A DNA stretch of 64,000 nucleotides from Streptomyces chartreusis NRRL 3882. GTDB taxonomy: Bacteria; Actinomycetota; Actinomycetes; Streptomycetales; Streptomycetaceae. Shown here piece after piece: positions 1 through 10,300 of this stretch. Within the stretch, counting starts at the first letter, position 1, and the number at the start of each line of letters is the position of its first letter. Location of the stretch: contig NZ_LT963352.1 in the NCBI RefSeq assembly GCF_900236475.1, positions 124,001 to 188,000 on the forward strand, in the 5' to 3' direction. A program made the translations under genes and the position numbers. The notes under the pieces are model-generated. The model was not told the origin of the DNA. It saw only the letters and a program-made list of their open reading frames with translations, and made no database searches.

Positions 1-200
1 CGTGCATCGCCGCACTGCTCCACCCCGTTCAACCCGGCGCGCTGCACACACGGCTACAACGCCTTCTGCATGACGTCGGCTTCGCCGGAATCGCGTCATC
101 ATTACGACTATCGCGAAAACTCATCACATGGCGAGGCTGCATCTGTACGGTGTCCTTCTCCGGGTCGCAAGTGCTCGGATGGGGGTCGAGGGGGACACGG
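1..200. other. Left edge, no confident gene
   Basis: Frame 3 of the plus strand has no stop from base 3 into the hydrolase gene at 201. That gene could therefore start earlier or be fused to an upstream domain cut by the window edge. The translated stretch at roughly 3-140 looks protein-like but is not recognised. A purine-rich stretch just before 201 fits a ribosome binding site, so 201 was taken as the start. Confidence 0.4.
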
Positions 201-1418
201 ATGCCGTTGGTTTTTGTCCATGGGGTGGCCAATCGCATCGACGGCCCACATGTGGAGGAAACAAGGGTCCGGAAGGCTCTGTTCGAGCAGTATGTGACGG
301 CGGGATGGTCGCGCGCGGACGGTGGACCGGCCGAAATTCTCCAGCCGTATTGGGGCGGTGATGGCGCCTCCCTGGCCTGGGGCGGAGCGAGCGTCCCAAA
401 CAGCGCACGGGTCGCCGAACGCTTCGGGGAAGGTGTAGGCGACGGCCCGCTGTCGGACCTCGTCGCCCAGGTCGTACCCGACGACGCCCGGATTCGCGAA
501 CGGCTCGTCACCACAGCGCGGACGTCGATGGGTGACGCACTGGATCTGCTGTGGACCGCCGCGCTCCTCGCGTCACCGGATAGTGCGAAGGAGTTGGCGG
601 CCGCCTCGGCGTTGACACCGTCCGTGGTCGAGGCGGCCCCGACCTGGCTGGCAGAGGTCGACGACGACGAGGAGTTCACCGTCCGGCTGTGCCAGGCCCT
701 GGAGGACATCGAGCGCGGACAGGAAGCGGGCCCCGGCCGGGAGAGCTTCGGTGCGGGGCGGGTCCGCGCCGCGCTGCAGGAGGGCGTCGTACGGATCCGG
801 GAGACGCTGGCGGACCGTACGACGTCGCCGGTCGCCGACCGGCTGCGAGCCGAACTCGCTCCGCGCATTACCGAGTTCCTCGGCGACGTCCTGACCTACT
901 ACCGTCGGCGGCCGGCCACCGGAGCGGGCGCCGGCATCGGCGGGAAGATCGCGGATGTCCTGCGGGAGGCGAACGCCCAGCGCGGTCCGCGTGATCCCTT
1001 CGTGCTGGTCGCCCACAGCATGGGCGGCAACATCGTCTACGACCTGCTTTCCGGACCGCTGGCCGCCGAGGACTTCACCGTCGATCTCCTGGTGACCGCC
1101 GGGTCGCAGGTCGCCTTCTTCGAAGAATTGAGCCTGTTCTCGCCGCACCCGCCGGACATCCCCGGCACGGCGGGCCTCAAGCTGCCGAGGCCGCCCGCAG
1201 TGCGCCGGTGGCTGAACGTCTACGACATGAACGACCTGCTGTCGTTCCGGGCCGAACCCGTCTTCGAGGGTGTGGAGGACCACAGTTTCCGGTCCGGTCG
1301 GCTGCGCGCCCACAGTGCCTATTTCCTCGCGCCGAGTTTCTACGCCCGCCTCGGCGAGCGGCTGGGGCCGTTGCGGTCCGGGCCGCATGCCCTCGCCGCC
1401 GAGGACGGGTGGCGGTGA
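201..1418 (+). CDS. Alpha/beta-hydrolase-fold protein, first gene of the protease operon
   Basis: This 405-residue protein has the alpha/beta-hydrolase signatures. The N-terminal FVHGV strand-loop supplies the oxyanion hole, and the nucleophile elbow AHSMGG places Ser273 in a GxSxG-like turn. A plausible acid (Asp342 in VYDMND) and histidine (His371 in AHSAYF) follow. A long helical insertion of about 200 residues separates HG from the elbow, as in lipase or PGAP1-like acyl hydrolases. ATG 201 follows a purine-rich SD-like stretch. The stop overlaps the next gene's GTG, so translation is probably coupled. There is no signal peptide, so it should be cytoplasmic. The substrate is unknown. Its place ahead of a caspase and Lon-like proteases suggests an esterase, lipase or peptidase effector in the same pathway (inference). 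Confidence 0.8.
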   Translation: MPLVFVHGVANRIDGPHVEETRVRKALFEQYVTAGWSRADGGPAEILQPYWGGDGASLAWGGASVPNSARVAERFGEGVGDGPLSDLVAQVVPDDARIRERLVTTARTSMGDALDLLWTAALLASPDSAKELAAASALTPSVVEAAPTWLAEVDDDEEFTVRLCQALEDIERGQEAGPGRESFGAGRVRAALQEGVVRIRETLADRTTSPVADRLRAELAPRITEFLGDVLTYYRRRPATGAGAGIGGKIADVLREANAQRGPRDPFVLVAHSMGGNIVYDLLSGPLAAEDFTVDLLVTAGSQVAFFEELSLFSPHPPDIPGTAGLKLPRPPAVRRWLNVYDMNDLLSFRAEPVFEGVEDHSFRSGRLRAHSAYFLAPSFYARLGERLGPLRSGPHALAAEDGWR

Positions 1419-2548
1419 CCTATCTCGTTGACACCGCCGTCCAGGACGGACCTCAGGTACACGCGCTGGTCATCGGGGTGGGCGGCTACCGGCACCTGCG
1501 CGGCGGCTCCGATCCTGTCCGGCACGACACCATCGTCACCCGCCAACTCACCTCCCCTCCCCTGTCCGCGCTGGCCTTCGCCCGCTGGGTCAGGGATGAA
1601 CTGCGCCACCCCGTGGCGGGACTCGGCAGTGTCGACGTGCTCCTGTCCCCGGGCGAGGCACCGGAGCCCGATGGGCGGTTACGTGAGGTCGAGGTGCCCT
1701 CGGCGGATGCGGTGCAGCGAGCCGTAGACCGGTGGGTGAGCCGCTGCGACAGCCACCCGTCCAACGTCGCCCTCTTCTACTTCAGCGGCCACGGCCTGGA
1801 CAACGGCAGCCCGTTGCTGCTGCTGGAGGACTTCGCGCGCAGCAGGAACCGGATCCTAGACGCCGCCGTCAACCTGGAAAGCTTCGTCCAGGGGATGCGA
1901 GCCTGTGGCGCGGGATACCAGTACTACTTCCTCGACTCCTGCCGGGAACGCACTGCCCGGCTGTCCAGCCTCCGGGACACGCACACACTGCCGCTGCTGG
2001 ACATCCGGGAGGGTCCCGAGCATCGCAGGGATCTCGCAGTGCTGCCGGCGACACTGTCCGGCGGCACCGCGCACGCGGACCAGCACCGAGTGAGCGACTA
2101 CACCCGTGCTCTCCTCGACGCGTTGGCGGGACGCGCCGCCTCCACGCGCGACGGCCGGTGGCGCGTGACCAGCCTGGACCTCTACGAGGCCGTGTACACA
2201 CTGACCCGTACCGCCCCGCCGGTTCAGGTGCCGGGGATGAGCGTGCACGGGGACTTGGTCCTGCATGTCCTCGACGGCCCTCCGGATGTGCCTCTAGGCG
2301 TACGGTGCGACCCCGACGCCGCCGCCCGTCTGGCCGATGTCTCCCTGTCGGGCCTCGGGGGCGCCGAGGACAAGCGGCCGGTCCTCGAACTGCACGACAC
2401 GGTGTGGAGGACCGTCGCGCCGGCCGGTGTGTACGCGGTGGGCATGGACTTTCCCGACGGCCACTACACCGCCCCGTCCCCGGCAGGGGTTCATGCCTTC
2501 CTGCCGCCGGACCTGGAGTTCACCGTCGCCGTGGAGCGTGTCCGATGA
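1415..2548 (+). CDS. Caspase-fold (peptidase C14) protein
   Basis: This 377-residue protein starts at GTG 1415, which overlaps the upstream TGA by four bases (GTGA). An in-frame GTG at 1409 is a weaker alternative. The caspase-fold dyad is visible: His126 in FYFSGHG and Cys176 in YFLDSCRE, each after a hydrophobic strand and with normal spacing. The N-terminus (HALVIGVGGY) is the first caspase-fold strand. The last 110 or so residues are beta-rich and may be a separate sandwich domain. Caspase-like proteases of this clan cleave after specific side chains and in bacteria often act in immunity or cell death. Its substrate could be one of the operon partners or a host protein (inference). Confidence 0.85.
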   Translation: MTYLVDTAVQDGPQVHALVIGVGGYRHLRGGSDPVRHDTIVTRQLTSPPLSALAFARWVRDELRHPVAGLGSVDVLLSPGEAPEPDGRLREVEVPSADAVQRAVDRWVSRCDSHPSNVALFYFSGHGLDNGSPLLLLEDFARSRNRILDAAVNLESFVQGMRACGAGYQYYFLDSCRERTARLSSLRDTHTLPLLDIREGPEHRRDLAVLPATLSGGTAHADQHRVSDYTRALLDALAGRAASTRDGRWRVTSLDLYEAVYTLTRTAPPVQVPGMSVHGDLVLHVLDGPPDVPLGVRCDPDAAARLADVSLSGLGGAEDKRPVLELHDTVWRTVAPAGVYAVGMDFPDGHYTAPSPAGVHAFLPPDLEFTVAVERVR

Positions 2549-4503
2549 CCCTGACGCGTGTGATGGTCGCTCTCTCACCGGGTATCCCCGTGGCTGCGGA
2601 GATCCTGGACACGGAATCGGGGAACGTGCGCAGTGCGGTTGTGGTGTCCGGCCGGCCGTTCGAGACCGAACTCCCGCCGGGCACCTACGTCGTACGGCTG
2701 GCGCCTCCGGGTCTCGAGCGCGTGAGCGCCACGGTGGTGGTGCCTCCCGAAGGCCCAGCGGCACTGACGGTGGACTTCGTCCTCGACGATCCTCACCCCT
2801 CACCGGGCAGCGGCCAGGCCGTGCCGACCGACCGGCCCGTGAATCCCTCCCCTCTGAAGCGGCTCCTGCTGCCCGGGACCAGGCGCAAGGCGGCACTCCC
2901 GCCCGACGAGGCGCTGCACACAGCCCGGGAGCTGCGGGGCACCGGTCTGTTCGTCTGTGACACGGACGGCACCCTGCTGAGACCGATCGAGGTAGCGGAC
3001 GAGTACGTGGTCAGCCGTCCGGCATCCGGCGAAGGCCGCTCGACGTACCTCTGCGTGACACAGGGCCAGGACCACCTGGCACGGTTCGTGTCTCTGCCAG
3101 CGAACTGCGTCGGGCGGATCCGTAGCCCGGCACAGCCCGACGGCGGTGAGGGAGACGTGACGGTGCGGCCGGCGGACCCCGACGCCCGCGCCCTGCTCGA
3201 CTACCGCGCCCAGGGCCGCCTGGGCGCCGCCGCTGCCATCACCGATCACGTTGTACGCAGCATCGGCGCCCGGATCGAAGCCGGCCGGGGCGACCCGGCC
3301 GCGGGCTGCGCCGTCGCCTACCACCTGATGGACCATCCGGATCGTGACCGCGCACGCCAGTGGGTGCGGCTGATGGCCGACGCCTTCCCCTCCTCCGACG
3401 ACGTGTCGCTGTTGGCGGACTGGTTCCTTCTGGAGAAGGACGGGCCCGTGCCCCGAGATGCCAGAGAGCGGTTGATCACGGCTGCGGAGGCCGGAGAAGA
3501 CCTTCCCGTCTATCTCGCGGGGTTGCGGCTGCTGCGGACCGCGCTGGAGCGACTGAGCCGTTCGGACCGTGCGAGCGGCCAGTGGGATCCCCGGCTCACC
3601 TCGGCGACACACACCGTGAACACGTATCTCCTCGCCGCCGATCCCGCGAACCCGTTCGTCTCCTACACCGGCACAGGTCTCCACACACCGCTGGTGGCGG
3701 AGGACGCGCCGGCCGTCCGTTCCGCTACGAGTGTCGCGTCGGACGACGCGGATTCCGCAGGGGTGTTGGCCAAGGCGCTGGACCTGCTCGGCACGGTCAC
3801 CGCGGGGCTTACACGGACGATCTCTCTCCCGCTGCTCACTCTGACCTGGAGCGACCGGCCCGACGGCGGCGGACAGATGCTGTCGGTCGACAGCCACGGC
3901 CGGGCGAAGGCGTTGGCCGGCATGGGGGTGGTCCTCGTGGGGGCGGAGGGTTGGCGGATGGAAGTGGCCAGGTTGTCCGATGCGGGGACGGCTACGTTCA
4001 GTCTTACCGGCTCCGCCACCGCGAAACTGGTCACCCCGGAGCCGGCGGAGCCGGAGGACGCCGTCGTGCTTCCGCCCCCGGTGTTGCAGCACGCGGCGGC
4101 CTCTGGTCCCGAACAGGACCACCGCGTCGTGACCCCACAGCTCGAATTCCTGCTGGAGCCGGTACGTGGCGCGGACCGCTGGCGGTTGACGGCGCGCTCT
4201 CGCGTGCCCGAATCCTCGGCCGGTTGGGTGCTGGTGGGGCAGCGCTCGGCAGCCGACCGGCCGTACAAGACGTTCGCCCTGCCGCTGGCGGGCGAGGACG
4301 CCGAACTCGGCGCGGAGCCGACCGTCCTGCTGGGAAAGGCGTCCGCGCCGCTCGACTGGTACATGGTGCCCGAGCCGGTCGACGAGCTGCCGGCGGCGGG
4401 ACGTAAGGCGATCCTGCGGCGCTCACTCGCGCGGGCAGCGGACTCGTGGACGCGCGAAGCCATCCAAAAGGTGCTGACCGCGCCGACAGCGGAGGAAGGA
4501 TGA
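2545..4503 (+). CDS. Unrecognised 652-residue protein of the protease operon
   Basis: It starts at ATG 2545 inside the caspase stop codon (ATGA overlap), so it is translationally coupled. No family is recognised with certainty. Residues 1-80 are beta-rich and resemble a PEGA or carboxypeptidase-regulatory sandwich (PPGTYVVRLAPPG). The middle, about 210-380, is alanine- and leucine-rich and helical, like TPR-type repeats. The region from about 440 to 600 is again beta-rich, with VDSHGRAKALAGMGVVLVG and VLVGQRSA stretches. There is no signal peptide, membrane helix or obvious catalytic motif. Between a caspase and a membrane-anchored Lon-like protease it could be a scaffold, adaptor or caspase substrate (inference). 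Longer ORFs in this frame begin inside the caspase gene and are not preferred. Confidence 0.7.
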   Translation: MTLTRVMVALSPGIPVAAEILDTESGNVRSAVVVSGRPFETELPPGTYVVRLAPPGLERVSATVVVPPEGPAALTVDFVLDDPHPSPGSGQAVPTDRPVNPSPLKRLLLPGTRRKAALPPDEALHTARELRGTGLFVCDTDGTLLRPIEVADEYVVSRPASGEGRSTYLCVTQGQDHLARFVSLPANCVGRIRSPAQPDGGEGDVTVRPADPDARALLDYRAQGRLGAAAAITDHVVRSIGARIEAGRGDPAAGCAVAYHLMDHPDRDRARQWVRLMADAFPSSDDVSLLADWFLLEKDGPVPRDARERLITAAEAGEDLPVYLAGLRLLRTALERLSRSDRASGQWDPRLTSATHTVNTYLLAADPANPFVSYTGTGLHTPLVAEDAPAVRSATSVASDDADSAGVLAKALDLLGTVTAGLTRTISLPLLTLTWSDRPDGGGQMLSVDSHGRAKALAGMGVVLVGAEGWRMEVARLSDAGTATFSLTGSATAKLVTPEPAEPEDAVVLPPPVLQHAAASGPEQDHRVVTPQLEFLLEPVRGADRWRLTARSRVPESSAGWVLVGQRSAADRPYKTFALPLAGEDAELGAEPTVLLGKASAPLDWYMVPEPVDELPAAGRKAILRRSLARAADSWTREAIQKVLTAPTAEEG

Positions 4504-4509
4504 CCGCCC

Positions 4510-7380
4510 ATGGGCTCCTCGCGTCTACGACGCCTCCTGTGGACCCTGCTTCGATCCGGGCGCGCATGGCTTCCCGTTCTCCCGCGGAAGTGGCGTCGCG
4601 GCGCGCGCATCACGCTCGCCGTCGGTGAGTCCTCCGCCCTGCTGACCCTGGTCATGCGATACGAGCGCGGGCCCCGTAAGGCCGAGGGCCCGGCAGTACT
4701 GGAGCGCCTCGATCCGCAGCCTCCCACCGACGCCGCCTTCGACGAGGCAGTGGCCACGGCGCTGCGATGGGCCGAGGGCCAGGCGGGCTTTCCCACCCGG
4801 GGCCGGATCACCTGGACAGTGCGAACGGTCGACGGATCGCAGGTGACGACGCCGATCGGCGGAGCCTCGGCCGGAGGGGCCTTCGCGGTCGCACTGGCGT
4901 TCCTGTTCGGCCTGACCCCGCTGGCCCGCAGGCGCCCCTGGGATCGGCGCGCGGTGCTCAGCGCCGAGGTCGACGCTTTCGGACTACTCGGCCCGGTTAC
5001 CCATATCGATCAGAAAGCCGCGCTCGTGGCCGACATCGACCATGGCAGGCTGCTCGTGGCGGGCGCAGCCCATGAACGGGCGCTGGCCGCGCAGTCGAGC
5101 GGGCGACCCGAAGCGGTGGCCGTCACCAGCGTGGCCGACGCGGTACGAGCCGGTCTGCTGCGGCGGTCCCTCGCGCTACCGGTGGCCTTCGTCGCACTCG
5201 TGGCGGCGACGGCGACGGGGGTGTGGGCCGCCGCGAACGCTGCCGATCGCGCCGATGCCCGCACCCAGGCACAGGTGGAGAGCCTGAGCGCACATGCCCG
5301 GGCCTACCACGGCGCGGCCCCGGACCGCTCCGCGAGTGCAGCCCTACAGGCCCATCTCCTGGACCCCACCTCCCCCGTGGCCACCGCCGCGATGCTGTCG
5401 GCGGCCTACGGCGACCTGCGGCTGTCCGGTGTCATCGACGCCGGACACCAGGTGGGGGCCATGCGGTACAGCCCCGACGGCCGTCTGCTGGCGGTGGCGA
5501 CGGGCGGCAAGGTCACGGTGTACGAGTCCGACGGACAAAGAGTGCGGGCCCGCACCGGCGCACGAGCGGGCACGGTGACCGAGGTGCTTTTCAGCGCCGA
5601 CGGCCGTGGGCTCATCCTGGGCACCGACCGCGGCGAGGTTCTGTACGGGGTGCTCGGTGAGGGCGACGACATCGGTCTGCGGGTGCTGCGTGACGCCGAC
5701 GGACCGGTCCTGGCCCTGACCGCGGGCGAGGGCGGGCGGGTGGCATGGGCCACGCGCGCCGGAGTGGAGGCCGTCGCCCGGCCCGGCTCGCCGTCCCCGG
5801 TACAGGTACGGCCGACCGACCCCTTGGTCACCTCCCTGGCGTTCCTGCCCGACGGACGTCTCGCGGTGGGACGGCTGACGGACGGCAACGACCCCGCCCT
5901 TCAGGTCTACCCGGCCGACCGGGCGAACGCCTCGCCCAAGACACTCCTGACCGCCACCAAGGCGATGAGGCTGCTACGGAAGAACGTCTCCACCATGGCC
6001 GTCACCGACGGCGGACGCTCACTGGTGGTCGGCGGGTCCCGGATCGATCTGCAGGTCTATGACACCCGAACCCTGCGGCTGAAGAAGACCGTGAGTCTCG
6101 ACGGATACGTCTACGCCCTCTCGGCGAGCGCCGACGGACGCACGGTCCTGGCCGCGACACGCGAATGGCCCGCGTACCGCCCCCCCATCGACACCACATC
6201 CGCCAGCCCGACGGTCACCGCGCTGGACATGTCCGACGGCGGCCGTGCCCTGGGAGTCGCCTACAGCGAGGCCACCGAGTCGCTCACCGCGGTCCTGGCC
6301 GTCCACCCCATCACCGGCGCACCGGTTGTGGCCTCGGCCCCGCTCTCCGGCCGCAGCCGGGTGTTCCTGTACGCCCCGCCACTGCGCACGGACGCACAGG
6401 AACAGGTCGGAGCCGTCGTCGGCGATCCGCACTCCCCCGGCAGCGTCCTCGTGCTCCGCGCTGACGGCCGGCTGATCCGGTATCGGGCCCGTGACGGGCG
6501 TACGACGGTGCTGCGCAAGGCCGGTTCGCAGGCCACAATGGCCCTGGCGGTGGACGGGAGGGGGCGGACCCTCGCCGTGGGCGACGCCTCCGGCCGTATC
6601 ACCCTCTACGACTACCCCGCGATGAGACCGAAGGGACGACCGCTGCACCATGCGGACAGCCCGGTGTTCCGCCTGGCTTTCTCCCCCGACGACCAGATCC
6701 TGGCCGTCGGCGACTCGGCGGGTGAGGTGCAGCTGTGGAACATGGCGCACCGGACGGTGAAGGTCGCCCCCGAGCCGGAGCGGGACGCGGGCGCGGTGGG
6801 CACGTTCGCCTGGCGGCCGGACGGCACCAGGCTGCTAGTGGGGCACCGGCTCGGCTGGGCCGAGGTCCTGGACCCCCGAACCGCACGCCCCACCGTCACC
6901 CGGAACTTCGCGGCCGTCGGCACCGACGACGGGCTGGGAGACCTCGCTGCCGCCGTTCCCTACCGGGACGGCTACCTCGCCGGCTTCGGCGACGGACGCA
7001 TCGCCCGGTACGGCCCGAAGATCGGACTGCGCGAGCAGCTTCCCCAACGGCATAACCAGACCGTCCTGGGCACCGCCCTGGCCCCGGACGAGTCCGCGCT
7101 GCTGACCGTGAGCGTCGACTACACCGCGCTGTTGCAGCAACTGCCCGATGGCGCCGAGCTGTTCCGGGCCACCAGCCCGGAGGATCCGGACGACGACCCC
7201 TACTACGGCGGGGCTTGGTCGGCGGGCGGCTTCACCTCGGACGGCAAGTGGGTGGTCCTGGGCAGCACCACCGGTCGCCTGACCGCTCTCGCACTCGACG
7301 GTGCCGAGCTGGTCCGGCGCCTGTGCGCACTCACCGACGCCCGCACACGGGCTGATGAGGTTTCGGAGGCGTGCCGATGA
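4510..7380 (+). CDS. Lon-type (S16) Ser/Lys protease fused to a membrane helix and beta-propeller
   Basis: This 956-residue protein starts six bases after the previous stop. Residues 30-215 resemble the Lon protease domain. There is a Ser120 motif (GGASAGGAFA, compare the Lon PSAG turn), and 49 residues later Lys169 in HIDQKAALVA after LLGPV, the Lon lysine context. No AAA+ ATPase domain is present. A single hydrophobic segment at about 221-243 (LPVAFVALVAATATGVW) is followed by a charged linker. The remaining 650 or so residues form WD40/propeller blades (YSPDGRLLAVATGG, FSPDDQILAVGDSAGEV). A protease on one side of the membrane and a propeller sensor on the other is the simplest reading. 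ATPase-free Lon domains usually cleave flexible or partner proteins. The downstream paralogue and the caspase are obvious candidate partners (inference). Confidence 0.85.
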   Translation: MGSSRLRRLLWTLLRSGRAWLPVLPRKWRRGARITLAVGESSALLTLVMRYERGPRKAEGPAVLERLDPQPPTDAAFDEAVATALRWAEGQAGFPTRGRITWTVRTVDGSQVTTPIGGASAGGAFAVALAFLFGLTPLARRRPWDRRAVLSAEVDAFGLLGPVTHIDQKAALVADIDHGRLLVAGAAHERALAAQSSGRPEAVAVTSVADAVRAGLLRRSLALPVAFVALVAATATGVWAAANAADRADARTQAQVESLSAHARAYHGAAPDRSASAALQAHLLDPTSPVATAAMLSAAYGDLRLSGVIDAGHQVGAMRYSPDGRLLAVATGGKVTVYESDGQRVRARTGARAGTVTEVLFSADGRGLILGTDRGEVLYGVLGEGDDIGLRVLRDADGPVLALTAGEGGRVAWATRAGVEAVARPGSPSPVQVRPTDPLVTSLAFLPDGRLAVGRLTDGNDPALQVYPADRANASPKTLLTATKAMRLLRKNVSTMAVTDGGRSLVVGGSRIDLQVYDTRTLRLKKTVSLDGYVYALSASADGRTVLAATREWPAYRPPIDTTSASPTVTALDMSDGGRALGVAYSEATESLTAVLAVHPITGAPVVASAPLSGRSRVFLYAPPLRTDAQEQVGAVVGDPHSPGSVLVLRADGRLIRYRARDGRTTVLRKAGSQATMALAVDGRGRTLAVGDASGRITLYDYPAMRPKGRPLHHADSPVFRLAFSPDDQILAVGDSAGEVQLWNMAHRTVKVAPEPERDAGAVGTFAWRPDGTRLLVGHRLGWAEVLDPRTARPTVTRNFAAVGTDDGLGDLAAAVPYRDGYLAGFGDGRIARYGPKIGLREQLPQRHNQTVLGTALAPDESALLTVSVDYTALLQQLPDGAELFRATSPEDPDDDPYYGGAWSAGGFTSDGKWVVLGSTTGRLTALALDGAELVRRLCALTDARTRADEVSEACR

Positions 7381-10300
7381 GCCGACGCCCGGACGACTTC
7401 CTGGAGTGGGCCGCTCTCCTGGCGGCCTGTGCCATGGGCCGGATCGTGACCGCCCCCAAGCTGTCGGCGGCCGCGATCGCGGACAGGCTGTGCCGGGACG
7501 GCCTGTGGCTGCGCGGTTGCGCGGCCGCCGCCCAGTCCGGCGACCGGCTCCTGGACGGTTCTCCGCTCACCGGCCCGCCTGAGGACGGTCCGGTCTCAGC
7601 GGCCCTGCGGCTGCTGCGCGACAAGGGATCGACGCGTGACCACCCCATGGCACGGGCGATCTGGCACGCCGCACGGGCAGCCGCACTGGAGCGGGAAGCC
7701 ATACCCTCCGACCGCGCCCTGGCCGACGCCGGGGCCGAGACAGGGGCGACGGCCGTGTGGTGTGACGCGGCCCGCCAGCCCTACCCTAGCGCCGCCGCCC
7801 CCGCCCTCCTCGCCGATGTCAAACGGGCCACCTTCCGCGCGGATCATCCTGAGCTGCCATGGAAGCTGGCCGAGGAGTTGGTGGAACGCTGTCTGCGCGG
7901 GCCGCGCCGCCGCCATGAGTCCGTCGCGGCCAAGGTGCTCGCCGACGGCGTCACCCCCGAGGGGGTGGCCGTCCTTACCGTGGACCTGGTCCAGGACGCG
8001 GCCGAGGAGGTCCTGCCGGACACGGACACCATGCTGTTCACCACCGGCCTGGAGACCCTGGAGACCTCTCTGGCCGCGGCGTTCTCCTGGGCCCGGGCCC
8101 AGGAACACTTCCCCCGCGGCCACGGCATGCGCTGGCGGCTCGGCGGCCCGCACAGTGTCGCGGCCAACATCCCCGCCGGAACCGAGGTCGGTGCGGCCGC
8201 CGCGGTGGCCTTGGCCCGCGCCCTCCACCGTCGCCGCGGCGGTCTGTTCACCCGTGCGGGCGAACACCCCCGCGACGCGGACCCGCGCGTCGTCGTGCAC
8301 GCTGGCATCCAACCCCCCGCTCGCCTGCACGCCGTGCCCGCCCAGCCGGACGCCGTCCACGACGCGCTTGCCGCCGGTCACGTACTGCTGTTCGCGCCGG
8401 GTGAGCAGGACACCCGCCCGGTGACCGCCATTCCGCGCGACCGTGTACGCGAAGCCCGGGACGTGCCACAGGCGTTGCGCCGCTCTCGCCGGTTGCCCCG
8501 GCGGTTCGTCGCCACTGCCTGCGCCTTCACCGTCATCGCCACGATGTTCGGCCTCTGGTACGGCGACGAGAGCAGGAAGCGCGCCGACCGCGATCGCATC
8601 GCCACGAAGGCCGAGGAACTCGCCGACCGGGCACTGCAACGGGAGACCCGTACGCCGGACCAGGCCCTCGTGGACGCGCTGACCGCTCGTGCCCTCGCCC
8701 CCAACTCGCCGGGGAGTCGTGACGCCCTACTGTCCGCGGTCAACCGTGAGACCTCCATCAGCAAGGTCATCCGTACCAAGGCCACCGGACTGCACAGCCT
8801 GGCCCTCAGCCACGACGGCCGCTACGCCGCCGGGATCGACGCGCAGCGGCGACTGCGGGTGTGGGACGCCCGCAGCGCCTCACCGGTGACCGTGCCTGTG
8901 GAACTCCGGAAGGTGAACACGATCGGATTCCCGCAGACCGACGGCGCCCTCGCGGTGGCCACCGAACGGGGAGTCGCACGATGGGATCCGGCCGGAGAGG
9001 GCGCTCCGCAGTGGTCCACCAGGACCCCGGCGAGCGCGGTCGCCTACAGTGCCGACGGATCCCGCCTGGCCATCGGCGGCCGCGACGGCACGGTGGAGGT
9101 CCAGGAAACCGGCTCCACGGCGGCCGGCCGCCGTACCCTTCTCGCCGATGACGGCCGCCCGACAACACTTGCGTTCACGCCCTCGGGCTCCACGTTGGCC
9201 ATCGGTACGGCGACCGCGGTACGCATGTGGGACTGGCGGACCACAGCCCGCCCGAAGCACGCTGCCACGAACCTCCCCGCCCCCGCACGGAACCTCCTGT
9301 ACGCGGCAGCCTGCAAGTGCTTCTACGCACTGTCCGGCGGCCGGCTCCTGACCCTGGCGCCGGACACGGCCAAGGTCGAACACATGCCCGTCAATGTGCC
9401 GTACCTGGCCATGCTCGGCTACAGCTCTGCCCGTTCCTCCCTCTATCTCGCGGCCGCCAACACGATCGCCGCCTACTCCGCCGATCCGCAGGACCTGGGC
9501 TCGGACTCCGGTGAAGACACCATCGATGAACGCGCCTCCGCCTCGGACTACTTCGCGTCCTCCAACAGCGGACGTTCCCAGCTAGCGGTGAGCGGCGACG
9601 GAGAGCACCTGGTGACGCCCTCCAGCAGCGGCGCCCTGGTGTTCTACAGCCTTGCCGCTCCGGACAGGCGGTACCTCTACGTCTTGGGCGCGCAACTCGT
9701 CGAAAGCATCCCCGACAGCTCGTCACTGCTCTATGTCACCGGTGCCTACGGCCACGCCCGCATGGGGGTGTACGACCCCACGAGGCGCAAGGGCAGAAAG
9801 CAACTCGTGGACATGGGCCCCGTCTCGGGTAAGCAGCCCTCCGCCTTCAGCCCGCGGCTGCGCATGGCCGCGGTCGCGAGCACCGACGGCCTGGTGCGGC
9901 TCCGCCACGTCAAAGCCGCCACATTCTCTTTCGGCTCAGCCATCGAGCTGACCGGACCGGCCGGGCAGAGAGCATCGGTCACTCTGTTCGACGATCCGCA
10001 CCGGGAGTTCTACGCGGCCTGGGCCCATGAGATCCGCGTCTACTCACTGGCACAGTCCACGTCGCAGCCGCAACGTAGGTACTCGATTACCCTGCCCGAC
10101 ACGGAGCGGGTCGTCGCTGTCAGCGCGGCCCCGGGGCGCAAGCGGCTGTTCGTCGCCACCGACCAGCACCTGTACGCGCTGCCCTACCGCGAGGGCCGGT
10201 ACGCGTGGGCGCACCGCGTGCTGTTGAGCTCAGGTGTGTTTATGCAGGCGAAGGCACTCAAGGACGGTGGCGTGGTAGCCAGCACCCTTACCGGAGCGCT

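Noticed and set aside
1208..1414. N-terminal extension of the caspase gene to 446 residues
   Set aside because: It lies inside the hydrolase gene in another frame and is arginine-rich. GTG 1415 overlaps the hydrolase stop.
1732..2544. N-terminal extension of the 652-residue operon protein to 923 residues
   Set aside because: The extension overlaps the caspase catalytic region in another frame and has shadow composition. The ATGA coupling at 2545 is the better start.
2800..4122. A 440-codon minus-strand open frame
   Set aside because: It is antisense to the coupled operon gene at 2545 and has arginine/glycine-rich shadow composition with no start signal.
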